A stretch of 64,000 nt of DNA from Helopsaltes ochotensis (Eukaryota > Chordata > Aves > Passeriformes > Locustellidae): NCBI GenBank assembly GCA_013400155.1, contig VXBM01000213.1, positions 754,146-818,145 on the forward strand, written 5' to 3'. Position 1 is the first letter of the stretch. Each line of letters opens with the position of its first letter. The position numbers and the translations under genes were made by a program. Below the pieces are notes generated by a model. It made no database searches, was not told where the DNA came from, and saw nothing but the letters and a program-made list of their open reading frames with translations. Shown here in pieces: positions 46,754 through 59,239 of this stretch.

Positions 46754-49700
46754 TGAGTGAACCAGGTTCCTTTCTTGCAGGCACATCTGACATCTCTTCA
46801 GCTTTGAGGAGTGTGAACCTATTTTGCATCTGTAAACCCAGATAGGGCAGGAGCCTTCCTTTTGGTACCAGAAGCCACTAGATTCCATCCCTCTTCTCCA
46901 GAGGTTGCATTTACCATGATAGTGAGTGTTCTTCAGGCTGTTGAGTCTCAGGCAAGATGCTGTCTATCTCCTTTTCATATCCTTTGATGATGAACCTTGC
47001 CACAGGAATTTCATAAGCTTCATAAGAAAGTAAAAGTCCTGCCAAAGCCACAATGATCTAGATTCTGCCAGTTATAGTATTAATTACTGCATTTGTTTTG
47101 CCACTTTCAGCTCCATACTATAGCACAAAGTGGCAGAAATGAGGTTACACAGGCTGATTTTACAAATTCTCCTGAAGTTCTGAAAAGAAGTCAGCACCTG
47201 GCTGCAGAGGGACCACCACAGAACACAGTGGAGATCCTGCACATACCATAGAAATTGCTCTCAAAGCATGTTTTGAAAACTTGCTTTTGAGACAGGGGAA
47301 CTTCCAAAATTTTAGGCAGCCAAATTGTTAAGTAGCTCAAGAGAATGATGGGAAAAGAAGCATGATATCAAAATACTAAGCAAGGTACATATGATACTAC
47401 TGTATAGAAAAATGACCTTAAAAAAGAGAAGACAGTGGTACAGTAAGAAGATAATTATGAGCTGTGTAGAAAATTATATTAAAAAGTCCATGTTAAAAGA
47501 ATAACTTTAAAATATGTGAAGGCCATAAAAAAAAAAGGTGACATATTCTGATGCAACTGATGCAAAAATGAAGCCTACGTGTTACATCATTTGAAGTGGA
47601 AGGAATGTGATTTGAAGATGTGTGTCAGAAGGTAAAAGGGCTAGTGCAAGTACAGTGAGCCCTTAGGCTCTTGATTTGATAAGAACTTCCTTTTATGCAG
47701 ATAACTTTTCCTTCAGAATAAATATGCCGTATTGCCTCTCCTTATTCTTGTCTCTGACTTTTATTGAATGTGCCACAACATGTTGAAAATACTGTTTATC
47801 AATGGCAATTTTAATATAAAAATAAAATATAAGATTTCCATAAAAGTCACAGACATAATAAGCCAGTAAGTGCTGTAAAATCTTTATGGCTAAGGCCCTT
47901 TTCATTAAAATAGTTGAGAATATTTTCTGAAGAGTAAAGGTCTTTGAAATTATGTTTAAAGTTTTAGTGATCCAGATAGAAAAACCTACAGTACAAATGA
48001 TTACTTCCTTCCCATGTTCTACAATCGTTGTACTAAGAGATCCCTAAATGTCAGATAAAATATTTTCATAAATAATGTATACAACTACATATTTGCAGTA
48101 GATATTGCCTTTTAAAATTCTGGTAGTTATTCACCACTTACCAGAGAAAATCATATCTCTTTGAGTAGATGTTTGAAGCTGGTAGGCAGGGGTTTTCTCT
48201 GGTTTCAGTTCAACATGTAGTCAAAATATGCTTTCATATCCATGCCTTTTTCATAGTTTTTGTGTATGTTACCACAGAATAATTTAAAGCTTAAACATGA
48301 GAGACTTTTATTTTCCCCTCATTACCACGCATTATATTACATTATATTGTTTTCTTGACTTGGAGAAAATAATAGAACAATCATACACTCTTTTTGTAAT
48401 TTTCTAATTCTTCTATATATAACCTTATTAAAAAATACTATGTACTCCTCATAGAAGTAAAATAAATCCTTTTCAAACTTTAGACCCACTTTTACATACA
48501 AATCTTACTTAATAAACACACTCATTTGTCAAGATTTTAAAAGACATGTTGACTAAATATTTTAACAGTTTAAATAAACAAAAGCCGTTGTTAGATGAAA
48601 AAATGTGGATTTTTAAGCTGGCTATTAATCTTTGCCCAGTAAATGGCTGTATCTCTTTTGTAAGATAAGTCTTTTCTTTTTCTTCATTTTATTGCATGTG
48701 CATTTAAAAACTCAAGACTTCTTTTGCTCTTACACAATGTAATGAAACACAATGGAGGCCAATGAATGTTACTTTTAATTGTCACTGATTAAGATGCGGT
48801 CAACTGTCACAATTTCTAGGCTGTAGTTTATTAAGCCTTGGAAATACAACCACATTCAGTCATGTGATCATACCCATATTTGCAAAAAATATATAGCAAA
48901 ACTTCTACAGCAAGTAGATAAAACATTCCCTGGTGAAACCCTACATTTGTAGGGTTATTTAATTTAACACTATAAAAATATTTTTTGAATAATTATTAAC
49001 AGATGTTTTAAAATATGTTTTGTCCTTCTGGCGTGTGGAAAATTCATATAACCTTGTTTATTATACCTTCACCATCACAGAGAGGAAATGAATTTTGGTT
49101 TAATAAATCTGAGCTGTTTTCTTACCACTTAAAGTTTGCTACAGATGAATGTGCTTTCATTAAAAGTCTGTGTGATCAAATCTGCTTAAGTCTGTTTCTC
49201 TGATTTTCCATCCTTTTGAATGAAAGTTGATGACAGATGAGTAGCTAACAGTGAAAAGCAGTCATAGTACACATTTTAATCAAGCTTGCCATTCCGAGTG
49301 AAAAATTCTTGTTACAATGTTTGTGAAGATCCTCGTGTTCGCTTACACATGTGGCATAAATTTGCTACACTGGCAGTACAGCCCAGGGGTGCTGTAGCAT
49401 AAATAAACATAGCCTACGGCTTGCAGAGTGCATTTTTTTAAGGGAAGAATAAAAAATGTTGATCTCTTCAATGAAAAAAGCTTTTCTGGGAACACTTCTT
49501 CTATCTAAAGCCACCTCAAAAAAAGATGTAACTCCTAAAACATTTCTCAGTCTTGTTGTGCTTGGGGTTAATGGGAAGGACTTCAAAGCTAGTGGCTAAG
49601 TGATAGCCATATGGAAAGGTTTCTGCATTTCAGAAATCACATGGCAACAAAGTGCACCTTGGCACCAGCAGTTCCAGATGATTAAGTTGGACATATCTTA

Positions 49701-50324
49701 CATCAATAGGTACAAATCTATTGAAGAATGACAGGTACAGTGTGTATAGACTAAATGACAACATTCTTGTAGTTTCAGACCTTATGAAAAGAGTATTTAT
49801 ATAGATAGTAAATGTACTTTTGAAATGATGCCTGCATACCGCCCCCCCCCAGGTATGTTCCATTGAGGTGGCAGGTGCCACATGGCTGACTTTGATAGAG
49901 GTACAGAGATCATCTAGAGATAGATGGTAGATGTCTACAGTGACAATTACATTCGCCAGGCAGCAAACTCAGACACTGAACACTTGTCTGTCCATCCTGC
50001 TTAATTGTCAGCTTGCTCCCAGCTGTCATACAGATCATTACAATTAGCTTTCTGACAGACAAGAACAAGTGATGTCTCAGTGTTTGGTCTTTAAAATAAA
50101 AATAGATAAAAGGGGAAAAAAATAAAAAGGAAAAGATAGCACTAGCCTGAGCTAGTTTCATTGTTTCTTCCTTTGATAGTTCTGCTCTGCTACCCCTGTA
50201 ACACCAGCTGGAGCACCCAGCATATGCATTTTATTATGCTATAAAAACAGCTCTGGTGGCCTGCAACACAATTTTCATGCTGTTTCAAGTAATATGTACT
50301 GAAAAAGCCTAGGAACAAAAATTA
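46754..50324. other. Unique stretch, possibly CR1-derived at the left
   Basis: The first 300 bases or so (to about 47.1 kb) may continue the 5' part of the preceding CR1, but I could not confirm this. The rest is AT-rich with no recognised gene or repeat. A C10 run lies at about 49843-49852. Confidence 0.4.
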
Positions 50325-50609
50325 CCATAAGCAGAGTGCCCAAGTGACCAAAAAGGCCAATGACATTCTGTCCTGTATCAGCAATAGTACGGCCAGCAGG
50401 AGTAGGGCAGTGATTGTCCCTCTGTGCTTGGCACTGGTGAGGTTACACCTCCTGTGTCTAATTCTGAGCCCCTCACTGCCAGAAAGATGTGGAGGTGCTG
50501 GAGCAAGTCCAGAGAAGAGTAACAAAGCTGGGAAAGGATTCACACCCACAAGTCTTGTGGGGTATGGCTGAGGGAACTGGGATTTAGCCTGGAGTAAAGG
50601 AGGGTCAGG

Positions 50610-50893
50610 TGTTGAGATAAGAGACCGGAAAGGACTGCACTTATGTGCTGAATTGTCCAAAGGCAAGAAGGGATCTTTATTTACAAATCTCGACATTTTA
50701 TAGAATTCCAAAGGTGACCATGGATTGGAGGGTGAAGTTGCCACCTCTCCAACACACTGGTCAGACCAACAACCAATCAACTCTCTCCTCCTCTATGAAA
50801 GTATGAAAAACAACCCATAATTTACAGTTAAGTGTGTGAGAAACTCCATTACAGAAATGAAAACGTTAGAAGGCTGAAAGAATCAGGGTGACG
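50610..50893 (-). mobile_element. Solo LTR (284 bp), class II-like, sister of the 14.5 kb copy
   Basis: The element matches 14457-14738 along its whole length, for example 'AAGGTGACCATGGATTGGAG' and 'CCACCTCTCCAACACACTGG'. It lies on the minus strand: TATAAA from plus-strand TTTATA at 50697-50702 and AATAAA from TTTATT at 50676-50681. The host CR1 carries a 6-bp duplication GTCAGG at 50604-50609 and 50894-50899. With that reading one LTR terminus ends ACG instead of ACA, a single change. Both copies in the window are inside CR1 elements. Confidence 0.9.
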
Positions 50894-51010
50894 GTCAGGA
50901 GGTCCTTATTGTTCTCCGCAACTGCCTGAAGGGAGGTTGTAGACCTGGGGGTCTCTTCTCCCTATTAACAAGTGATAGCAGAAGAAATGGCCTCAAGTTG
51001 CATCAGGGGT

Positions 51011-51673
51011 TGTTATAAATATATAAAGTTGGACTTCTGTTGGAGTATATGTATGTATCTTGTAAGTTTCATGTTCACTCGCAACTTTGTACGAGTTATT
51101 GTAAGGTATGTGTAGTTGGAGGGTGTTACAGTTGTAATGCTGTACCGCAACTTTGTACGACTTGTACAGGTGTAGAGCCGTTACAGTTAAGGAGTTGTTA
51201 GAGTGTCGATGTTTTTTTTTTAATTCCAGAGAGAAAGCAGAAGAGAGGAAAGGGGGGATCTTTCTTTCCCCCATGGATGGCTCCAGATTGGGTCGCCGCT
51301 CCGGGCCCTGATTGGTGGACACACTGGATCAATCATTCGAGGGAGGGAAGGAATGATTGGTCCAGGGAGACTCTCTCTAGGGACCAATAGAAACCCCAGA
51401 AAATGAGCCAATCATGTTGAAGATCCTAAAGCCACCAATCAGGAGAAGGACAGAAACTATAAAAAGGGACTGACGACCCAAGGGAGCGCCTTTTCTGAGG
51501 GACAGCACGTCCTGAGGGAGGGGCCTGTATAATATACATATCTGTGGGAGCTCTGGCTTGTTGCAAAGAGTCTGGGATTAGCCTGGCTCTTTTGACGTTC
51601 TGGTAGTCATTTTGCTTTCAATAAATGATTGGCCTTTCTTATCAACATCGGATTTGCGGCCTCGTTTATAACA
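51011..51673 (+). mobile_element. Solo LTR (663 bp) with perfect 9-bp terminal inverted repeats
   Basis: The ends TGTTATAAA and TTTATAACA are exact reverse complements. The U3 holds CCAAT boxes at 51384, 51408 and 51435, a TATAAAAAG box at 51458-51466 and a poly(A) signal AATAAA at 51620-51625, in the standard order. The flanks GGGT/GGGA fit a 4-bp duplication with one change, more like a gammaretrovirus-type (class I) ERV than class II. CpG-rich stretches (GTCGCCGCTCCGGG) are retained, a sign of relative youth. A U3 duplication lies at 51080 and 51146. Confidence 0.92.
51080..51164 (+). repeat. Direct duplication in LTR U3
   Basis: CGCAACTTTGTACGAGTT (51080-51097) and CGCAACTTTGTACGACTTG (51146-51164) are almost identical and 66 bases apart. 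Duplicated U3 segments are common in retroviral LTRs and can act as enhancer repeats; no activity is shown here. Confidence 0.85.
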
Positions 51674-51830
51674 GGGAGGTTTAGATTTGGTTTTAGAAAT
51701 GACGTCTCCACAGATTTCTCTTGTGAAGCAATGGAAGAGGCTGGCCAGGGAAGTACCTTAGTCATCATCTAGTATCTAGTGTAAGCCACTTGACATATGG
51801 CCCAGGAATTGGTCCTTGAAGCCTTGTATT

Positions 51831-52237
51831 CAACAGTCTGGAAATTTCTGTGATAACTTTATGAGATCAATCATACTGCTTCTACAAAACTTAGAGGAAA
51901 GATATGGTGTATTTCTATGACAGGGGAAATGAAGATTAACTGCAATTTAATTTTTTCTTCAGAAATTTTCTAGACTTTTCTCAGACATCAAATAAAGGAG
52001 GTTTATTTTTCCCTTCCAGAAAAGAGCAGATTTCTTCTAGATTTCTCCCTTCCTTTAAGGTATTTTTTCCCCCCACCCACTAGCACTAGGACATATAAAA
52101 GTAAATCCAACACAGAGTTTTTCTGAAACTGTTTATTCCCCCTATTCTCACTCTCTAAAACATTGCTTAAAGCCCTGGATAGATCAATCAAAAGTACTGG
52201 CATTGCTTGAACCCCACTCCATCCTTCTAAAAAATCA
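51831..52237. other. Short unique stretch
   Basis: This AT-rich DNA lies between the CR1 and the next LTR, and no feature is recognised in it. It includes a polypyrimidine 'TTTTTTCCCCCCACCC' tract at about 52063-52078. Confidence 0.45.
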
Positions 52238-52732
52238 TGTTGTGGGTGAACTTTGGAAGCCCCACATGTCTACTCGCTCATTCCTACACAGCGTGATGGG
52301 GGAGGGAATCAGAAGGGTAAGAGAGAGAAAACTCATGAATCAAGATGAAGAAAATTTCAGACGGAAAGCAAAAACTGTGCACTTAGTCACAACAAAGAAA
52401 GAAATTACATTGAGATTTCTTATTGGCAGGCAGGAGTTCAGCCATTTTTCAGGAAAACAGGATTTTATTAAACATGCAGTTACTTCCATCATGCCAAATG
52501 TGACCCTCTTCCTTTTCTTCCTCTACCTTTTTAAGCTGAGCATAACCCCCAGCCTACTCACTGGTGGGATGTAGAAGAGAAGCAGAAAAGGCCTTGATGC
52601 TTTGAGAGCACTGCTCAGGAACAGATAAAACATCCCTATGTTATCAACACAGTTTCCAGCACACTTCCAGAACGTAGCACCTTACAATCTGATATAAAGA
52701 AAATGAGCTCCATCCCAGCCAAAACCAGCACA
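52238..52732 (-). mobile_element. Solo LTR (495 bp), type B family, antisense
   Basis: Read in reverse, this is the avian LTR whose sense end starts 'TGTGCTGGTTTTGGCTGGGA'. Plus-strand landmarks are 'GAATCAGAAGGGTAAGAGAG', 'CAGCCTACTCACTGGTGGGA', 'GAAGCAGAAAAGGCCTTGAT' and 'CAGCCAAAACCAGCACA'. The terminal TGTTGTGGG and CCAGCACA are both present. Flanking AATCA (52233-52237) and GATCA (52733-52737) differ by one base and suggest a 5-bp duplication, typical of ERVL-type integration. A 123-codon plus-strand frame at 52203-52574 is antisense to it and not a gene. Confidence 0.82.
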
Positions 52733-55700
52733 GATCATGTTTGTTTGTTTGGTGATTGTGTTCTTTGTTTTGTTTTCTTTAGAGCCATATCTTCCATTCC
52801 TCATGTGCAATTTGTGGTTTGGGGAAAAAAAACCAAAACAAAATAAAAAACATGCACTAACTCAAGATAATTCTTATAGCTGTAGAAAGACAGCATATTG
52901 GATAAATTAAAGGTGGCCAGTAAAGACATTTTATTACACAATATATGTAGAGTTCCTGGGGTAGCATTATGGAAAAAAGTAGTATGAACATGAAATACGT
53001 GAAAAACAAAGCATTGTTCTGTATAATTTAGATAAATGCCACATGTGACTTAGGTTATCTGTGTGAGGACTTGGTTGAACATTTTGAATTAAATGAAATT
53101 GCACTTTATACAGAGACAGCAGAAGAAAACAAAATAAGAGGAAGAGCTGTGATACAGCATACCGAAAGTATTTTGAGGAAACAAAGGTGAAATGACTGGA
53201 AATATCCCAGTTGACCTGGTTATGTACACTGTTCTGTAACACTGAGGTCAAAGAGAAACTGTCTGCCTGAAGGAAAAGGTTGAAGTAGATTTCACCAGAA
53301 TCTGGATGTGACACAGAGACACATAACTATGTGAAAATTTGCTTAGAACAGGAAGTAAAATTTTTTCCTACAAACTGCAGCAGAAGTTAATATGGTAAAG
53401 GAGTAGCTATATTTTCCAGAATTTGGCTCCTTCAGCTGTTATGAAAAGGTCTTTTCAATTGCTTATATCCTTCTGAACACATTCCAGTCTAGAGCAGACA
53501 ACAGGATAAAACTTATTCTTAAAAGGTAAAATGTAAGAATATAGGAAAAACACATATAAAAACACAGAGATTGTAAAATCAGACTGAATTTGCAGAAGAT
53601 CTACATTAGCTGATAATCCAAGATGAGAAATCATCATCTGAAGTGTTTAAATAGGAACAAGAAAAATACTAGAGAAAACACAGAGGTGTGTAAGCACTGA
53701 CTTTATCCAGCCTGACCCCCAGATACCACCCCTGTAGAGCAGTGATCTTCCTGCAGAGCTTGATTTACACCCTCTAGCTCCTTTGGGAACTAAACACCTG
53801 AAGTGTTTCATATGCCTCAGTGCCTGCTAAGCACTTGTTGCTAGGTATTTACACAGCTAAGTCTCTGCCTGGGAGATGTAATTTACAGAGTAAGACTGTA
53901 TTGCCAGTAAAATAAGCAGCTAAAAGTGACTTTCTCACTTGTGATTCATGGATCTGATGTTTCATTTAACCTTTTATTAAAAAAAAAGGTGATCACCAGC
54001 TGGTCTATACCCATATAAGTTAAAAGTGAATCCCTTACCATATAGCAAATCTTATTGTTTGAAGTATTTTTTTATCTTTATTGTCATATTTTCTATTGTC
54101 TTCCACCAATTTAGGCTTTACTGACTTCAATTATTTATGAGAGAGAGAATGGTTGTTTATTGATCATTCTCATTCTCAGAATTTCTGAGGATATAGCATC
54201 TGAAAAGTCTCATTAAGTTGTCTAACTCAAGTGTTTTGTGCCATTAAACACAGTCTAGAATATCTTACTTAGACTTTAGCTGCAAAAGGTACCATTCATT
54301 TTGTCATTTTGGACGAATATTTTGAGTATCTTAGGTCATATTTTCATGACGGTTACTAGCTCCGAGGTTTTAGGGAGGAGACAGCCAAGAAATTTTCCAG
54401 TTTAATACATCTGAAGAAAACATCTCTTATCTCTATATTAATTTGAAAACACCTTCCCAATTACATGTTTGTTTATAGTTACAGTGGGACAAGTGGATGT
54501 ATATTTCAAAATCTTGATAGCCAAGTGAATACTGCTTATATTATAGAAGAAATAAAGCAGATATCATGCTTCAACGACTGGCTTATGTTTTACTTGTCTA
54601 GCAGTTTTATAGTCAAAAGAGCTTTCAAAATTAGGCTTAATGGTAAGTTCTCACAGGAACATTATGGTGTTTCGGTTCCAGGTTACTGATCAACTTTCCT
54701 CACCGGTGCCTGACAGCTGGTAGGTAACCCCAGTGAGGGTTATTGTTTGCAAGCCAAGTAGTTGTATATTTTTCAAGCAATATTCTAAAGAAAGAGAATA
54801 AAATATTGATTTTTTTTTTCACTAAAAATGGAACTGCAGGGTGTCCTTGAATGCAAATTGCTCTGAAGAATTAAATTAGCAATTCACAAAACCCAAGAAA
54901 TATTATTTCTGACCTCATTACAATAACAAAGCTATCTAATTCCTCTACAAGTCTATGTGCCAGAATCTAATTTGGCTGTCTTTAATCTTCAAAGATAAAA
55001 AGGTTTAATATTTTAGTAAACAACTTACAAATTATATCAGACAAAGAATCTGCAAGGAATTTTACAATACTCTCTGTTGATCAGTCTTCCATGCTTTCCC
55101 TCTCAGGATAAATCACTTACAGTGCTTATCACAATGTTTATTCACTTCAGAAAACTATATTTACCTGCATTTTGCTCTGCTGTGTTTGATTTCTTTTGAA
55201 TAAGATTACCCTGTCAATTCTTTCTCCTTCCTTCCTTCCTTCCTTCCTTCCTTCCTTCCTTCCTTCCTTCCTTCCTTCCTTCCTTCCTTCCTTCCTTCCT
55301 TCCTTCCTTCCTTCCTTCCTTCAGGTCAGAAGTAAGAGATTGTCTGACTACATTAATTATACGCAATCTTTTTTTTTGTGATCACACTAGATAGACAATC
55401 AGGAGATATCTACCTCAGAGATAAATGACCCTTGAAAACTATAATTTCTTGAAATACACCAGAATATTTTTGGAACATATTTGGATTTTTTTAAATATAG
55501 TTCTTCATATTTCTTTAATGTTTGTCTTCAATAGATGTGTTAGAAGTAAAATAATGATATCCAGATACCTGCCTGAGCAACTACATGAACAGTATCACAA
55601 AAGGCATTCAAAATTTTGGGGACAGAGATATCTATAAGTCACATTGCAAGAACCTCTCTTTTGAAATTGAGTTCTATTTTTTTTTTGCTTGCTCTGTAAT

Positions 55701-58700
55701 GATTTCTTATTTATATTGCAGTAAAATTTGTGTTCTTCAGTTAAGCTTTAAGTCAGACATTCACAAATAAAATTTATTTCCGGTAAAAAAATTGTTTACA
55801 ACAAAATATAAAAATACAGCAACAACGATATAATTAAAGCAGAATGGGGATCACAAGAAAGCAATTATATATTATTGGTTTACTTGCTCATAATATCTAA
55901 GACATAATGATGCACTTTCAAGACAACAATTACCTTGGGAAAAAACATTGCAGTTATACATTGACACGTCCTGATAATTTACGCAAACATCTGTCTATCA
56001 AGATCAGTTTTTAATACATCTTAAAAAAAAATGCATTTACAATACTGGAAAGCTCCTAATCTTTGAGTAAGTACCAAGAAAGAACAAACCAGATGATCAG
56101 CTCAAATACAGCTCAATATTCTAGATAATAATTTAAAACAAATAAATAAACAAATACAACCCCAGATATGCTGGGATTTGGGTTGTGCTAAATTGAGTCA
56201 ATGAGGCTTTGAAGGAAATAAATTTTGTAAAGCAGATTTGATGAAATTTAAAAAATGACCAGATATTAGCAATAAATTTAGGAATTCTGTTAATGCTAAA
56301 CAAGACAATCACATGTGTGGTTTTGTTCCTTTGTTTGATCATGAAGAGGCTTATTTTGGAGTATTTAATATATTCCTGGTATGCATTCTTGCTGCCTACC
56401 CAAGACAAGGTTAATTGCAATGATCAGTATATTTACAAGGCTATAAGTAGGTGTAGGTGCAAAGGTGCAAAAGAATCGTTTTTTTTCCCTTGATAAAGAC
56501 ATAAAATAATATAGGAATGCTCAATTAAAAAAAAAAAAAAGTAGGTATTTTTTTAATACAGACTAAAAGTATGGAGAACCTTTCAAAGTGGTGGGCTTTC
56601 TCTCTGTCAAAATGGACATATACTTTAGCTAAACATGAGATTTTCAAGAGAAAAGCTGGAAAAACTGGATAACCTATAATATACATGAGTTAATAATAGT
56701 TTCTGGGGTATTAAACATCAGACCATGAGGAGCAATGGTATCATCTCTATAATGCAACATCTTGAAGAAATTGACTGATTTTTAAGTTAAGCATTTCAGT
56801 ACAGTTAAATCAACACTAGGATTCCTACTAAATGCATCCTTCAAAGAGCTGACAAACAAACAAATAAATAAAAATATTTAAAATCTTATTCAAAATTACA
56901 AAACAAACTCTCAAAAATATAGACTATTTTCTTTATATATATGTATTTCTTTATATATATATATCAGCAACTGAATAAGGAGTGTATGATCATTAATACA
57001 TCTAATAAAAGTATTTCAATTTTAGGTTTTAAATTTTTTTTTCTGAAGTAACTGATTTACAGATGAACTTGTCATATGTATTTTTGTTCAGATCAAAGGC
57101 CCAAAGTGCAATCCAACACCCACTGAAGGCTATTAGAAACCTTCCATTAGAACAATAGACACTGTATCAAACATAGAGATTAAACAAAGTGACAAATAAT
57201 AGGGTAGGAGGAAGCAGTGGAGGAGAAAATTCAGAACAGTTATACAATGGATTGTGCCAGCACAATAGTACAGTACAATTACTACGGGTCTGGAAGTTTC
57301 AATGTTACACAAAAAGGGCGTTTGTGAAACACCTATTGTGAATATGACATACATTTTAAACTTCTTTTAATACATCTCTAGAATTAGTTACTAAGGTTGC
57401 ATAGTCTTTTGCAAAGGAATTACATGTAATATGGCATTACAGGTGACAGAAAAGTGTCTGAACATGAAATTCCAACAATTTTGCAATGCATAAAAATAAC
57501 TATTAAAAGTAGCTATGAAATAAATCACAACAATTATTGAGTGAATAATATTTGGTCAATTCAAATATTTAAGATTAAAATGTGAGATGTGTCAAAATTT
57601 AAAGCAAGTACATGAATACCTGAAAAGAATTCATTCTTTCCATCAGGAACACCTTGATCCCAATTGTTATAGGAACCATTAAAAAGCAGATTTGGACCTA
57701 TGAATTTCCCATTACAAATATAGATAGATTTACCATAAGCTCTTTAACTTAATTTGAGCAAAAATTCTCTCTTCCACTTCTCATACTCATTCCTCCTCTT
57801 TTTTTTTTTTTTTTTTCAGTGACTAAGACATAAAGTAGAAAATAGCTGTGTAAATGGATTCTGTTCATTTCCTACTTGGAAAGAGAAAAAGAACATTTCA
57901 CTGTTCATTCTTTTCTTCCTTTTTTTTTTCTTTCATATTATTCTCTAAAACAAGCAGGAGGAAAAGTAGGGCAGTCTCTTGTAAAATGCTTAGGCCAAAT
58001 TAAACAGACTGTAGACCACTTTGATGACAATTTCCATTATTGGGCTGAATGAATGAGATGAGAACAGAAAGCCAAAATCTACTGTCTAATTTTCTGGAAG
58101 TCCAATGACTTTCAGAATCTCAGTTCTGTTGCTATTTCCACTTCTTGTAATTAGGAAGAGATCTATCAACCTCAGCCACACACACCCTGTCCCACCTTCT
58201 CTATGGTGCCTCCATCCAGCAGCTGGGTTCACAGTGGGAACTGGAAATGTTCAACAGATAAAAATGAAATCAGCTTTCTTCAACCTATCCCTGCAAGGAT
58301 AGAGGACACTGTGAACTCAAGTTGTAGGAAACTAAAAGTATGATGCAAACATAACAAAAAACATTCATTCCTTCAGAAGCATCTCTCCTGTTGGGTAGGC
58401 ATTCTTGGACTGTGCTTTTCCTTCAGCCATTGTGGCACTTACAAGCCTGGATTATTGCAAGTAATAAACATGCACACCGGTGGACATATATACCTGTGAA
58501 CGTAGTGCTTGCAATTGCAGACCTACATTGGATGGCAGCAATAAAATCAACATTTAGTAAGAAAATAATGGGGAGCTAATACAGATGGAGGATGACCAGG
58601 TCAACAGAAGAGTAAACCTGATTAGATTATAAAGAGCAAAATTCAAATGCCTGGTGCAGGGGAATTAACAACCCCCAGTGTCCAGCTAGTTACATCCAGC

Positions 58701-59239
58701 AGAGGTAGCAATTTCTCTAATTCATCCAGGCTAACAAGCATCATTCTCTGCAATATATTCCTTTACACACTGAAGTGCTATTCAAGTGTTGCTCGGTTAT
58801 AACTTATTTTCCTAGCTGATTAAAATGTGGAGTATTAAAACTGGCACTGGTTCAATCATCAGAGTTCATTAAATTACTCAGGAGATGCGGACTGCGATAG
58901 TAAGGCCCATGAGGTAAAATGAAATGTTCTATTTATCAAGTCATACCCTGCTGTGCTATTCATTTGGTAATAAAAACTTTATTTTCTCCACTTGTGTCCT
59001 CTCTCATTAATGAGATAAAAAGCATAGTCATTTTATTGGTTTGTACAAATACCTGAACAATCAATCAAAACCAACAACCCTAGATACAGCTCCTCTGGAA
59101 CAAATAATAAGAGTTTATTTTTTGAGAAATAATTATGTTTGTTCTAAGGTTACATGGGCTTTTTGGATTAATCAGTCATCCCATATACCAAAGTGATAAA
59201 TATCCATTATCTGTTTCAGTTTCAGTTGTGCAGCTCTGA
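52733..59239. other. Unique AT-rich stretch with one microsatellite
   Basis: No gene or transposon is recognised except the TTCC repeat. Homopolymers include A14 near 56526 and a T-run of about 19 ending in CAG at about 57819, which looks like a splice acceptor but has no following frame of note. (TA)n clusters lie at 56934-56964. Confidence 0.45.
55226..55322 (+). repeat. (TTCC)n microsatellite, about 24 units
   Basis: An uninterrupted CCTT tetranucleotide run of 97 bases. Pure runs of this length usually vary between individuals. The PSFL-repeat open frame across it is not a gene. Confidence 0.97.

Larger units (their letters stand above)
50325..51830 (+). mobile_element. CR1 LINE 3' region (+), split by two solo LTRs
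   Basis: The CR1 pieces are 50325-50609 ('GCCCAAGTGACCAAAAAGGC', 'CTGTCCTGTATCAGCAATAG', 'GGAGCAAGTCCAGAGAAGAG'), 50894-51010 ('TTATTGTTCTCCGCAACTGC', 'GAAATGGCCTCAAGTTGCAT') and 51674-~51830 ('GGGAGGTTTAGATTTGG', 'GGCTGGCCAGGGAAGTACC'). Put in order they form a single CR1 3' region with nothing missing at the joins, so the intervening blocks are later insertions. The terminal octamers are not seen, and the right end is approximate. Confidence 0.9.

Noticed and set aside
50322..50780. 152-codon minus-strand open frame
   Set aside because: It spans the joint between a CR1 and an inserted LTR, so it is a chance fusion of two transposons.
52203..52574. 123-codon plus-strand open frame
   Set aside because: It lies almost wholly across an antisense solo LTR and has no recognisable domain.
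55196..55381. PSFL-repeat protein
   Set aside because: It is the translation of the TTCC microsatellite.
57798..57819. Splice-acceptor-like T-run ending in CAG
   Set aside because: No open frame or donor of quality follows within exon range; long T-runs are common here.
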